From Rutpela maculata (lineage: Eukaryota > Arthropoda > Insecta > Coleoptera > Cerambycidae), in NCBI GenBank assembly GCA_936432065.2, contig OW386290.2:49742843-49806842 (forward strand): a stretch of DNA of 64,000 nt, in the 5' to 3' direction. Positions 1 to 11,245 of this stretch are shown here, in pieces. The translations under genes and the position numbers were made by a program. Each line of letters starts with the position of its first letter. Position 1 is the stretch's first letter. The notes under the pieces were generated by a model. The model was not told the DNA's origin. It saw nothing but the letters and a program-made list of their open reading frames with translations, and searched no databases.

Positions 1-84
1 ACCCAAAAATAAACATGATTAACATGTATCAGAAGTACGCAAAATGAGAAACAATTAAAAACGGTTTTGTCTTCACCAATTCAT

Positions 85-510
85 AGGTCTACAAAAAAAA
101 ATTCTGCTCCATGAACTATCATGCCTTAAGTATTTTTGTGTGCTGAATCCGAATTTTTAATTTAAAAAAAATTCTACCGCGTAGATTTCGGGTAAATCCC
201 GGTTTTTATTGTCAAAAAAACGTATTGGGATTTACCCGAAATATACGAGGTAGAAAATTTTTTAAATTGAAACCTGTGCGCACAGATCTACAAAAAAATG
301 CTGTTCCAAGGACTAAGTATTTTTGTGTGCTGAATCCGAATTGTCAATTTAAAAAATTTTCTACCGCGTAGATTTCGAGTAAATCCCGGTTTTTATCGTC
401 AAAATACGTTTTTTTGACAATTTTTGACATTTACTCGAAATCTACACGGTAGAAAATTTTTGAAATTGAAAATTCGGTTTCAGCACACAAAAATACTTAA
501 GGAATGATAG
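85..510. repeat. Two adjacent copies of a small fold-back (palindromic) element
   Basis: Two head-to-tail palindromes, about 85-285 and 286-510. Each reads from a TCTACAAAAAAA end through TATTTTTGTGTGCTGAATCC and a CTACCGCGTAGATTTCG block to an axis, then returns as the reverse complement. A third copy lies at 59651-59945. No coding capacity is visible, so they look like non-autonomous elements of an unassigned DNA transposon family. The first copy has a shorter right arm than the third. Confidence 0.7.
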
Positions 511-659
511 AATTTGCTCACTCAGAGCAAAGACCCGCCACGAATAACCTGCGAAATTTACTTACATCATTTTTTAAAATTATTTTCGTATTCAATCTAG
601 CTAAGAATAAATATTGAAAAATGTATTTTTGTAACTTTCATGAAGACTTCGCTAACAAT

Positions 660-967
660 TTCACAGACACACAAAATAAAAACAGTGGTATTTTTTGATA
701 CTCCACTAGGTAACTCATATGTATTTCGACATACTGAACACGAATCAGGTGTCCGTTTAGCTCCATTGGCCACCATTTCTTTGTAAATCGCAAAAATAAC
801 CTAAAAGAAACTCATAATTTAGGTTATTTTCACGATTTACTAAAAATTAGTGGGTAACGGAGCTAATCGGATACCTGATTCATATTCAGCAAGTCGAAAT
901 ACATAAGAGTCAGCCAATGGAGTCCCAGAAACAGATCACTTTTCACTTTTTCTTTGTGTCTGTGTAA
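660..967. repeat. Fold-back element with CACAGACACACAAA ends
   Basis: An inverted repeat of about 308 bp. It begins CACAGACACACAAAA and ends TTTGTGTCTGTG. Its arms share CATATGTATTTCGACATACTG-type and AACCTAAATTATGAG-type blocks around a short loop near 810-830. A related copy lies at 3193-3463. The two copies bracket the large palindrome at 1019-3195. No protein-coding signal is seen. Confidence 0.7.
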
Positions 968-1018
968 TATACTTGCATACGCGATTTTCTAGAAAATGGC
1001 GGAGGATCCGGTGATATT

Positions 1019-3195
1019 CAATTACACAGCCCCACAAAAAAAAAGTGTTCTGTTTACCAGACTAGACCAACATATCTATACGTTTTTGGGGTCGCTGAAT
1101 CCGAATCCGGGGTCTGTTTGACCCCATCAGGTCAGGGTCAAGGTCAATCCAAGGTTAAATTGGGAAAACACCTTTTAAGCGCAGAAAACCACCATTTCTA
1201 TACGTTTTTGGGGTAACTAAATCCCAACTCCTGGTCTGTTTGACCCATCGGGTCAGGGTCAAGGTCACTCCAAGGTCAAATTGGGAAAAACATTTAAGCT
1301 AGAAAACCACGATTCTTATAAGTTTTTGGGGTTGCTGAATCCGAATCCGAGGTCTGTTCATCCCCATCAGGTCAAGGTCAAGGTAATTCCAAGGTCAACT
1401 TTTGTTTATCAAATGGAAACGCGTTTTTGACCACGGATTCTGAAAGAGCGAAATGTTTTACGTTCGCATATGGTTTGACCTACGATCAAAGTGACGTTTG
1501 GTAATCAGAAGGTCGAATCACCCTTTCAAATTAATTTATCTAATATCAAAGATGATTCGTATTGAGAAATCTCAGTTACAAATCTTTATCGAGCATGGTT
1601 TAACCTCGTGATATTTCTCCGAGGGGATTGGAGATCCAAGACAGCAGACACCTATATTCACATGCAACCAACGAGTGGCGTCTTCCAATCCTCTGGGAAA
1701 AACAAAACGTCTGTCATATACTGACTGCCCAAATATCTCGGTGATAGGAACTGATGAAGTTACTGGAGCAGCACTGATGAGGACAACATCAGTATCCGAG
1801 CGATACGTTTAATTTCTGTGGGAATCCTCTGATCTTGTTATTAAAATTAAAAATCCTGCTTCTCAGAGGATGCTGGAAATGGTGACAACTGCCTTAATCG
1901 AGGATGTGTAGAATGATCCATTTTCCGATCCTTCGAGGTAATGAAGCCAGTAATGGCGTACTGCCCTGCAGGGACGTTAGGGTGTGAGGATGAAGCCATA
2001 GTGTGTCCGACGACGAGTTGTCTTTGTCCAGCTCTAAGTATGAGGGCTTTCCGATTTTGACGAAGACAAAGTCAACTCATCGTCGGACACACTATGGCTT
2101 GATACTCACACCCTAACGCCCCACTGCAGGGCAGTACGCCTTTACTGGCTTCATTACTTCGAAGGATCGGAATATGGATTATTGTACAAATCCTCGATTA
2201 AGGCAGTTGTTACCCTTTCCAGCATCCTCTGAGAAGCAGGATTTTCAATTTTAATAACAGGATCAGAGGATTCCCACAGAACTTAAACGTATCGCTCGGA
2301 TACTGATGTTGGCCTCATCAGTGATGCTCCAGTATCTTCATCAGTCCCTATCACCGAGATGTTTGGGCATTCAGTATATAACATAGACGTTTCGTTTTTC
2401 CCAGAGGATTGGAAGACCCCACTCGTTGGTTCCGTGTGGATATAGGTGTCTGCTGTCTTGGTTCTCCAATCTCCCTCGAAGAAATATCACGAGGCTAAAC
2501 CATGCTCGATAAAGATTTGTAACTGAGATTTCTCAATACGAATCATCTTTCATCTTAGATAAATTAATTTGAGAAAGTGATTCGATCTTCTGATGGCCAA
2601 ACGTCACTTTGATCATAGGTCAAACCATATGCGAACGTAAAATATCCCGCTCTTTCAGAATCCGTGGTCAAAAACGCGTTTCCATTTGATAAACAAAAGT
2701 TCATCTTGGAATGACCTTGACCTTGACCTGATAGGGTTGAACAGACCTCGGATTCCGATTCAGCAACCCCAAAAACGTATAAGAATCGTGGTTTTCTAGC
2801 TTAAATGTTTTTCCGAATTTGACCTTGGAATGACCTTGACTCTGATCCGATGGGTCAAGCAGACCAGGAGTTGGGATTTAGTTACCCCAAAAATGTATAA
2901 AAATAGTGGTTTTCTGCGCTTAAAAGGTTTCTTCCCAATTTGACCTTCACCACCCTAAACTGATGGGATCAAGCAGATCCCGAATTCGGATTCAGTGACC
3001 CCAAAAACGTACAGAAATCGTGGTTTCCTTCGCTTAATCGTTTTGTTTTTTTCCAATTTAACCTTGGATTGACCTTGAGCCTTGGTCAAACGGACCCCGG
3101 ATTCGGATTCAGCGACCCCAAAAATGTATAGGTATGTTGGTGTAGTCTGGTGAATACAACATTTTTTTTTTTTTTTTTGGTGGGCTGTGTTATTA
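1019..3195. repeat. Giant 2.2 kb fold-back element with tandem terminal units
   Basis: A near-complete palindrome whose axis lies near 2045-2052 (GTGTGTCCGACGACGAG on one side, its complement on the other). The ends read AATTACACAGCC and GGCTGTGTTATT. Each arm is about 1 kb. The outer part of each arm carries about 130-bp tandem units with GTTTTTGGGG and GCTGAATCCGAATCC; the left arm has three and the right arm four, which accounts for the longer right arm. No transposase is visible. If transcribed, the RNA would form one hairpin of roughly 1 kb. A relative is at 55111-56817. Confidence 0.85.
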
Positions 3196-3463
3196 CACAG
3201 ACACACACAAAAAAATTTCTGTTTCTGGAACTCCATGTATTTCGACATGCTGAATATACGTTTAGCTCCGTTACCCACCAATTTTGGGTAAATCGCTAAA
3301 ATAACCTAAATTATGAGTTCATTTTTTAGGTTATTTCTCGATTTACAAGTGGCCAGTGGAGCTGAACGGACACCTGATTCGTGTTCAGCACGTCGAAATA
3401 CATATGGGTTACCCAATGGAGTACCAGAAAAAGACCACTTTTTTTATTTTGTGTGCCTGTGTT
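3193..3463. repeat. Fold-back element, second CACAGACACAC copy
   Basis: A palindrome of about 270 bp related to 660-967: it starts ACACAGACACACAC and ends GTGTGCCTGTG, with arms sharing ATTTCGACATGCTG and AACCTAAATTATGAG. It abuts the right end of the 1019-3195 palindrome and shares the TTACACAG junction. The 86- and 108-residue frames across it follow the repeat and are not genes. Confidence 0.65.
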
Positions 3464-3639
3464 TTTCTTCAAAGGATTTTTAAGGAGAATGGGCTTGTTA
3501 CCGATAATTATTTTTTGATATTTTTTTTATATTATTCAATAGAATTCGATCATCTAGATAAACTGTTAAAATTTCAGCTTCATAAGTATATCCAATCCTT
3601 AGATATTCAATGTTAAAGATTGGGTTTCAGTACAAAGCG

Positions 3640-4091
3640 CTTCGCCGACTCGTGACGACATTTGCATAAACAAAAATTGAGAAAGTACATTGTTTCTGTC
3701 ATAACTTCTTTGTTGTTTATGCTATAGAAATAGAAAACCATGTGAAAGCCTAATTAATAGTCTTTCATTTTCGTTCTTACTGCTTTTGACGTAAGTGTCA
3801 TAGTTTCTGGTATATTTTAAACTAAATACTTCTTATAGACGTTCGGATGCCACCTTTATAATTCCAGATCTCCGAAATCATTAACTTTACAGAAATTAGA
3901 AAAAAACAAAATTCATCCTCAATTTATTTAGCTTTCTTATTTGTCTCTGGCATGTTTTTGGTCACTGTAATACTTTTCGAGTTATTCGACGAACATTGTT
4001 TTGAAATACCTTTTACTTTACTATCAATTTTTATGAAAAGTTGCATAGAACCTCTTGTTCTTAAAATTTCATTTTATTTCACCTCCAATGT
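3640..4091. repeat. Diverged half-copy of the 13.6-15.4 kb fold-back element
   Basis: Ordered similarity by eye to the fold-back at 13596-15377: CATAACTTCTTTGTTGTTTA, then GTGTCATAGTTTCTGG, ATCTCCGAAATCATTAA, AATACTTTTCGAG, TTGAAATACC, and finally TTGCATAGAACC with a CACCTCCAATG end. Only one arm is present, so this is an old truncated or recombined copy. It has no coding capacity. Confidence 0.6.
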
Positions 4092-4840
4092 TTTTAATTA
4101 TTGAATTTCGAATGTCGCCTGATCAGCATCTACAAAGTGACGTCACTCGAGGCTCCGCCCTGTTTTCGCACGGTCCAACTTTGGTAATTTATTTAAGGGC
4201 TTAAACGTCCGAATAAAAACGTAAAAATTTGGAAATTGCCCTAAAAAGTGTTCTACTTTCGATTTGTAAAATAAAAAATGCTGAACGGGCCTAAATACTT
4301 GGAAAATGTAGACGCAAGACACTGTGTAAAATAAACAATTTTGTCCCTTTAATTTAAACCCATATGCTCTACTACGATCACTAGCGAGCATTAGTTTCAC
4401 TTAGAATTCCCTTACTTTCAAGCTAAATGCGTATACTTCAATGTCAGTGTCAACTACATTTCTTTACTTTATGATATGGTAACGAATTAAATTTGTTGGA
4501 GCAAAAAGTCTTATTCGATAAAAATAAATTGTGACGGGTTTAAAATGCGGTGCTTACTTTTTAATCTAAAGGTTAGCAGTTCTTGGCCTCCCAGATTAGA
4601 CCGTGCCATCTGCGTATTACGTACTTGCAATATGTGTTGTTTTTAACAAAATTGCAGTTTTAAATTTTAAGCACAGTTATAATATTCAGTATTTATATCC
4701 ACCGCATATAAATCCTTATTTACAATTCCGATATAGACTAATTTTTAACTACAAGATACTGATATCTATTAATCAAAACAAATTAGACCGATGAACGCCG
4801 GCCTAATCATGCACTAACTACAGGTGTAATTATTGGATCA
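4092..4840. other. No recognisable gene
   Basis: AT-rich sequence with short open frames of 63-85 codons on both strands. None shows a recognisable domain or a codon pattern different from its surroundings. A GTGACGTCA near 4137 recurs in the dispersed repeats at 4840-5160 and 37848-38060 and may be a diverged fragment of the same repeat. Confidence 0.5.
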
Positions 4841-5155
4841 ATGTTCGGGGAATGGATTCATTTAGTATTTTTTATTACATTTTCTGAAAGATCTTTTAAT
4901 TCTAGGGCAAAATGCAAAAAAAAAGAATTTTGTAGGGTCTCTATGAGCTTTAAAATTAATCAAGAACATCAATGTGGCGCTTTCATTTTATAGCTGCGTG
5001 ACGTCAATCACTCCTATCGCTTCGGGAAACGTAGCCGCTGGCCTAGATGCCTAACGGTCTGTATTTAAATACCGCAAATGCGTCATACCGATTAAAAGTA
5101 CCTTTTTTATCATGAATAGTGCACACACCGTAGGTGATGGAAAAACTAAAGCAAA
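4840..5155 (+). repeat. Dispersed repeat upstream of a THAP-like exon
   Basis: Diverged but ordered similarity to 37848-38060. Both copies have a (G)GCTCATTTAG-like start, GAAAGATCTT, TGCAAAAAA, AGAATTTTGT, then GTGACGTCA and TAGATGCC. The stretch runs into the THAP-like frame at 5156, so it may be the 5' region of a THAP-encoding transposon. The second copy shows no THAP frame. Confidence 0.45.
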
Positions 5156-5326
5156 ATGTTCTGTTTTCAAGTAATGTATTGTGGCCAAATGTACAAACAC
5201 AACAGGAAAAACCCCAATAAACTGTTTATTAGTCTACCAGAGGATTCTGTTAAGAGAAAACTGTGGCAGAAAGCGAAGAGACGCGGTATAAATCTTTGGG
5301 ATAAAACAAACAAATATCTGTGTGAA
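5156..5326 (+). pseudogene. THAP-type zinc-finger exon or fragment
   Basis: The frame starting ATG-TTC-TGT reads VMYCGQMYKHNR, then LFISLPEDSVKRKLWQKAKR and NKYLCEN. This matches the THAP layout: an N-terminal Cys pair, a hydrophobic F-x-x-P segment, a conserved Trp, and a C-terminal Cys where C-x-x-H-F is expected. The spacing C-x5-C is one residue longer than usual. The expected H-F is missing because the frame runs into GTATTA directly after the CEN codons, which could be a splice donor. THAP domains occur in host DNA-binding proteins and in P-element and Kolobok transposases. The repeat context favours a transposon, but a host exon is not excluded. No downstream exon was identified. Confidence 0.5.
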
Positions 5327-5377
5327 AATGTATTACTAGTAACTTTTCTTAGAATAAGATTTTATGTCATTAAGTAA

Positions 5378-6072
5378 GACACCCTTTATATTATTAGCAA
5401 AATAATAATATATCTTCTTGATAATGAAAACTGACACGGTAATCATTAGTATTTACGATTTTAAAAATACAACTTGCCGTTTTATTTTTACTCCTCTCAT
5501 TTCCGTACCTATGTACTGGTGATTTGTGTTAAAATACTCCATCACTATAATTAAATCCACCTCTGGCAGATGAGACGAATCTTCTTTTAAATAGCCGGAT
5601 TCGCATATAGTAAAAATCCTACGTCTCCTTAATCATAATACTAACACTGACTTGCAATTGCGGAAGATTTTTGAACAAGATATGGCTTGGGAGAGAGTAA
5701 CGTCAGCGATTCGAATGCCTCAGTTATGAAGAATTAAATTTTAAAGCAGTGAATTTCTGAAACTACTTATTGGATCGACCACAAATTTTCAGTGTAATAA
5801 CTATTTGATGATTACTTCGCACAATTGTAATAAAAAGTGCAATATGAAATTTGACTAAATGACAAACGCCTCCAGACCCACATGTCGATAGCATCAATGG
5901 GTCATTGTCACGAAAACATGCATTTGCAGAAAGTAATTTTAAGAAAAAAAATATTTATTTTGAAATATAACATTCAGATTAGATTATAAAAATTGTTAAA
6001 TAGATATTTTCAGTAAGTGGTTGAGCTTAAACTTAATTAATTTTGTTGAAAAAGACAATTTTTTAAAATACT
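5378..6072. other. No recognisable gene
   Basis: AT-rich sequence. The last part shares the GTTAACGCAAGTGAG motif (about 6073) with the repeat block at 6393-7560. No domain-bearing frame is visible. Confidence 0.45.
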
Positions 6073-6392
6073 AGTTAACGCAAGTGAGAAACAAAGTATC
6101 AAAAGTAAGATATAATTATTGAATAGTAAAAGTTGAAGTCAAAAATTAAATGTTTAGTCTCTTATTGTAAAAAATACAAATAAAATCTTTACTTATCTCT
6201 AACACAAAAATTAAAAAACAGAAAAAAAAAATGTAACAAATAAAAACAAAAACTTTAATGAAAGTGAGAAAGAAGTAAAAAAGTTAGTGGATTTTAAAAG
6301 CTTATCCTCATGTATATAAGAACACAAAGAACTAGTTTTTTGTATTTTGCAACTTTTCTGTTTGCGTGTTCCAATTTAAGAAATAACGCATG

Positions 6393-6652
6393 TGATGTTA
6401 ACGCAGGTGAGGTTTCGATTCAAATTTCCCGCTAAAAATCCGATAATGTACTTGAAAAATAGCGTCATTTTAAAAATATATATTCTAACAAAATATCAAA
6501 CAAATGATAATTAATAAATAACGTATTGTATATTTTTGACTAAAATTTCTCGTTAACAAATGTGAGACATTATGCTTATCGTTTCTATGAATACAATCAT
6601 TTTGGCGCCAAACCAGTAAAAACTTGCAGTAATAACTCACTCATTTCCAGAG
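6393..6652 (+). repeat. 260-bp direct repeat, copy 1
   Basis: Identical by inspection to 7196-7455, with an offset of 803 bp. It starts TGATGTTAACGCAGG and ends TCATTTCCAGAG. Its last six bases overlap the start of the 552-bp inverted arm at 6647. A GTTAAC-n4-GTGAG motif occurs at 6398 and again near 6552, and similar motifs occur near 6073 and 7540, suggesting a diverged satellite-like background. Confidence 0.85.
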
Positions 6653-7198
6653 AGAGATCTAGCATTAGATAAACAATATATTACGGCTGCCACATGTGAA
6701 CAGCAGCTCAGATTTCTATTAAAAAGTAAATCCAATATATCATGCGGTACACGTCATCACTAGTGACATTCTGACGTAATCAAGTACCAAAAATTATCAG
6801 CGTGCAGATTCCGTATGCATATATGGAACACTATGTACAACTATGTTTACATGGTATACTTCCACGTGTTGCTTTGGATAACTCGGCTTAACTTCATCGT
6901 ATTGTCATTTTATTGTACGTCTAATCGATGTTGTTTTAGTTTGTTGGCTTGATGAATCAAAGTTTCATAACTACGTAAAGTTCAGCTAGTGTGTTTTTAT
7001 TATTATTAATATTGTTGTGAATAGTTTAATTAAAGATTTTATGTAATAACTTTGACATTATGTAAACGAATTAAAACTGTGACGTAGTAAAGAAGTGACG
7101 TGCACACTTGATCTATTGGAACCGCTTTAGAGCTTGATGCTGGTGTAGCTCTTACCGTGGAGAACATAATCAACATAATAAGAACCTTTAAGTTCTGA
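6647..7198 (+). repeat. 552-bp inverted repeat, left arm
   Basis: Reads CCAGAGAGAGATCTAGC at the outer end and AAGAACCTTTAAGTTCTGA at the inner end. It returns as the reverse complement at 8000-8551. I see no mismatch over the stretches compared, so the duplication is recent. Equal arm length and the CCAGAGAGAG end suggest long terminal inverted repeats of an element spanning 6647-8551. No clear flanking target duplication was found, and no transposase lies between the arms. Confidence 0.85.
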
Positions 7199-7455
7199 TG
7201 TTAACGCAGGTGAGGTTTCGATTCAAATTTCCCGCTAAAAATCCGATAATGTACTTGAAAAATAGCGTCATTTTAAAAATATATATTCTAACAAAATATC
7301 AAACAAATGATAATTAATAAATAACGTATTGTATATTTTTGACTAAAATTTCTCGTTAACAAATGTGAGACATTATGCTTATCGTTTCTATGAATACAAT
7401 CATTTTGGCGCCAAACCAGTAAAAACTTGCAGTAATAACTCACTCATTTCCAGAG
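7196..7455 (+). repeat. 260-bp direct repeat, copy 2
   Basis: Second copy of 6393-6652, lying just inside the left 552-bp arm and overlapping it by TGA. Downstream (7456-7751) the sequence differs from what follows copy 1. Together with the arm it forms an 803-bp tandem unit whose second copy is truncated. Confidence 0.85.
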
Positions 7456-7751
7456 CTAGAACCTCAACTGGTAAAATAAAATATATATCCTTACATTTAA
7501 AGGTCATCACCATCCACTCGATTCTAAGCAGTAAAATCAACGTGTTAACTAAAGTGAGAATACTTACTGGAGACACTTAATGAAGTAGCGTTTTGAAGAT
7601 AAATTAATTTTTAAAGTATCATATTGGTAAAAATTAATGCTTTTTTTGTTTTGAATTTGAGTCCCAAATTAAGTTTTTACCGAAATTCCAACAAATCCTC
7701 GGAGCCCGAATTTTGAAAAAAAATGCCTTCTTTATCATTATATTTTTATTA

Positions 7752-7958
7752 TACAGGGTGTAATCAGTTTCATGTCATTCCAACATTCCAGCAGTTCTCA
7801 AACAATATTACTGCTACTAATTTTCGATATATTTGTTTATTTTCTTTTTCTAAAAGTATGGGCTTTAAACCCCATGTTATATAAGGTTTTTTTTGTTAGT
7901 TTAGTCGTTCCCCACCACCAGTTTTTTTTTAATGACATGAAACTGATTACATTCTGTA
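7752..7958. mobile_element. MITE with 28-bp inverted ends and 9-bp target duplication
   Basis: The ends read TACAGGGTGTAATCAG and its near-exact complement CTGATTACATTCTGTA; the inverted repeat runs through TTCATGTCATT. Both sides are flanked by TTTTTATTA (7743-7751 and 7959-7967), a 9-bp target duplication. A 9-bp duplication is typical of Mutator-like elements, though the family is not proven. The 99-residue frame over it is not a gene. Confidence 0.8.
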
Positions 7959-7999
7959 TTTTTATTATATATTCAATGATTTCATCAGCCAAAACATTC

Positions 8000-8551
8000 T
8001 CAGAACTTAAAGGTTCTTATTATGTTGATTATGTTCTCCACGGTAAGAGCTACACCAGCATCAAGCTCTAAAGCGGTTCCAATAGATCAAGTGTGCACGT
8101 CACTTCTTTACTACGTCACAGTTTTAATTCGTTTACATAATGTCAAAGTTATTACATAAAATCTTTAATTAAACTATTCACAACAATATTAATAATAATA
8201 AAAACACACTAGCTGAACTTTACGTAGTTATGAAACTTTGATTCATCAAGCCAACAAACTAAAACAACATCGATTAGACGTACAATAAAATGACAATACG
8301 ATGAAGTTAAGCCGAGTTATCCAAAGCAACACGTGGAAGTATACCATGTAAACATAGTTGTACATAGTGTTCCATATATGCATACGGAATCTGCACGCTG
8401 ATAATTTTTGGTACTTGATTACGTCAGAATGTCACTAGTGATGACGTGTACCGCATGATATATTGGATTTACTTTTTAATAGAAATCTGAGCTGCTGTTC
8501 ACATGTGGCAGCCGTAATATATTGTTTATCTAATGCTAGATCTCTCTCTGG
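8000..8551 (-). repeat. 552-bp inverted repeat, right arm
   Basis: Reverse complement of 6647-7198, ending GATCTCTCTCTGG. The 801-bp spacer between the arms holds the second 260-bp direct repeat and the MITE at 7752-7958. Confidence 0.85.
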
Positions 8552-10459
8552 AACAATTAAGCCTGCAGAAATTTTGTCAAAAATATTCGAAAACGACAGC
8601 GTATTTATTGTAATAAATCACGATAGTGATGATGATTAATAAGATATATAAATAAAGCTAGTATTTATTATTTGAATCGAATAAATATAACCTGTTGAGT
8701 GGGGAAAACCGCATCAACTGGACATTTATTTGTCTATCACTATGTTGCAGCTTGCAGCAGTCCAATTTTGATGAAACTTTTACCAGTTTGTCTACAAATG
8801 TACTGTTACATTTAAGAATTTGACTTAGGTCGTCACTGTAATGGAACCCTATAAAAATCACCTTCAAAAAATTTTTTGTTAAATGAAAATATTGATAGTT
8901 AAGCGAGACAATTGAAAAAATGTATTTCATTTTCTTCATGATACTCCCTACAATAACGTTTTTGGTTCATAACTCTATCTCTATTAAATTCAGAGAAAAA
9001 AAAGTTTAAAAAATACATCTTAAAAGACATACTTTTCAGCTTGCTTTTCAGCAGTCGTATGAGATAGGTGAGTTAAAATTATATAAATAATAGTATAAAT
9101 GGACAACCTATTAAACAAAATAGCAGTTGCCATATTTGATTCTGGAGCCACATTTCACATGGTTATCATACTAGACCCTTTACGCAAACATGTATTTTTC
9201 CCATAAAAAAATCCAGGTATGAGAAATTTCATGATCTTGGAGATACGTATTAATATTAACCGATTTTGCTCGAATTATGAGATAATTTTTTTGTCTGGTG
9301 GTGAGATAAAACAAATGTTGAACTTAATTTTTTGAGCCACTCTAATACTCAGTCATTATATCAAATTTCATGCTATTGTACATAAATGAACAATTGTTTT
9401 GATTATGTCGCGATAATACACATTATTCTGAAACTGTAAACTATTAAAATGTGAATATGTCGACTTTAGATGTAGGATAAAGACTTAACAGTTTAAGTTG
9501 TCAATTATTTGAGTCTTTCACTTCACACGGAAGTTAATAATAAGCATTTTACGGAGCCGTGAACATTTCACCATTATGAATTAACAACTGTTTTTTTTTT
9601 TAACTAAAAGAACTTATTGTTTCTCTGGTAAGAATGGATTATAAAAGTTGTAAAATATTTAATTTCGATTAGCATATATTATGTTTTTTTGTATTTGTCA
9701 CGTGTGCCATCACGTCAGTTCACGAGTAATCTGAAACAACATCTATGCCCCTATAAACTTTGCATGAAATTTTTTTAACTTGAATTCAACGACCCCATAT
9801 AAATTTATGGAGGATTTTAATGAGAGTCGCATTGCATTCAACCGCTGTCATTTGATGTTTATGGGATATAAAACTTGCGTCTTGATTTGACATTTCCTAA
9901 TATAAATACAAGTATTGATAAATTAAACAAATACGATAACAACGTATGCATTGTATCCAAATTTCTCAACAGGAGTATGCAACCATAGACAAACTAACTC
10001 TGATGTAACGTACATTTCCCGGAGAATGTACAGGGTGATTTTTTTATCAAGGGAAATGCGTTTCTCTTGTGAACTACTTAAGAAAATTATATTCTGTATA
10101 GTGTTACATTCCTACTACTTGTCGCTGAAAATGAGGACAGAAAAAAATATATGATGGTAGGCGTCGCGACGCTTCAAACGTGTTTTTCAGTAATACACCA
10201 GCTTTATTACATCATTGAAAGAGTCTTTTAATTTCCAGTCTTTTTTATAAATACTATTTTTGTTTATTTAAAAAAAATGATCTAATTTAGGTATGTTATG
10301 TATATTATACGTACTACTTTTTAAAATATTTGTATTCTTAGGCGTTGCCTTTTCATATAAAAAGCTAAACTAAATACAAAATAAAGTAGGGTTCAAAAAA
10401 ATGTCGTCTAGTTTTTTACGGACAAACCAGAACACAAAAGAGTCATTCTCAAAATAGAA
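8552..10459. other. No recognisable gene or element
   Basis: AT-rich, non-coding in appearance. Short frames (for example 93 codons on the minus strand at 8658-8939 and 67 codons at 9951-10154) show no domain. A TACAGGGTGA at about 10031 resembles the ends of other elements here but has no partner nearby. Confidence 0.5.
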
Positions 10460-11090
10460 CTCACTTTCAAATTTCGGAGTTTAAAAAAATATGTACCTGA
10501 AGTTTCGAACGTTCACTTGAACGAATTTCATTTGAAAAGGAAAGATTAATAAAAATTGTAAATCGACTTAGGCGTACCACTTTTACGGTAATATCTGTTG
10601 GCAACGATAGTATCGTTGCCAGCAAATATTACCAGAAAAATTGTACGTCCAAGTCGATTAACTTCAAATTTTCAATTTAAATTCGTTCAACTGAACGTTC
10701 GAAACTTCAGGTACATAAAAAAATTATTTCTTTTCAATTTACAAATTATACACATGATGTTAACTACTGTAGTTTTATGATAACTTATTGACCAGCAACA
10801 GTGTATTTTTTGTCTTTTTTTATATTTTTTTTTGCAAAAAATGCAAAACGATTTCTGTCCTCTACTTTACCAAACTTTAAAATTGTGTATTATCAATTAC
10901 AAATACATTTATAAAATAGAAGTTACTGTTAACTGATAATTTAAATTTGCATTTAATCTTTTTTTGGAAATTCGTGTTAGATTTCATCCTTTTGTTCTCT
11001 GCTTACCTTTTAAAAAATAACAAAGTGAACCGATACGCAGTGGACAAAATAACCTTAAAATGCATGTTAACAGTTGAAATTACTAATTAT
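10460..11090 (-). repeat. Dispersed repeat R, copy 1
   Basis: Matches the reverse complement of about 40078-40475. Shared landmarks are GGAGTTTAAAAAAAT, TCAATTTACA, CTACTGTAGTTTTAT, AACTTATTGACCAGCAACA, AAACTTTAAAATTGT and GCAGTGGACAAAATAACC. The copy here is split by the MITE at 10492-10715, while the second copy has the uninterrupted site. The second copy sits inside an element with TACAGGGTGTCCCA ends, so this may be a fragment of that family. Confidence 0.7.
10492..10715. mobile_element. MULE-like MITE, copy 1, with target duplication
   Basis: A 224-bp palindromic element with ends TGTACCTGAAGTTTCGAACG and CGTTCGAAACTTCAGGTACA. Its central loop is TGGCAACGATAGTATCG. It is flanked by TAAAAAAATA (10482-10491) and TAAAAAAATT (10716-10725). 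Repeat R at about 40450 carries the empty site, which confirms the insertion. A 9-10 bp duplication fits the Mutator-like superfamily. The 60-residue frame crossing it is spurious. Confidence 0.8.
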
Positions 11091-11096
11091 GTAAAC

Positions 11097-11245
11097 TTTA
11101 ACATATTTTTCTGTTTCTTATTGGGATGCTCTGCCACATGTATTCTATTCCCAAAAATATCCGTGAAATCTGCAAAATAATGCAATTATCCAGTATTTTA
11201 CTGGAAAATAACCCCTACGCCTGTGACTTTTACGTCAAAGGATGG
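11097..11245 (+). repeat. Inverted repeat flanking the Penelope fragment, left arm
   Basis: About 145 bp matching the reverse complement of 12096-12240 at roughly 85-90% by eye. It runs from TTTTTCTGTTTCTTATTGGG through TTTTACTGGAAAATAACC to TGTGACTTTTACGTCAA. It sits directly 5' of the readable Penelope sequence. Inverted flanking repeats are known for Penelope-like elements; insertion into a pre-existing hairpin element is the alternative. Confidence 0.75.
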
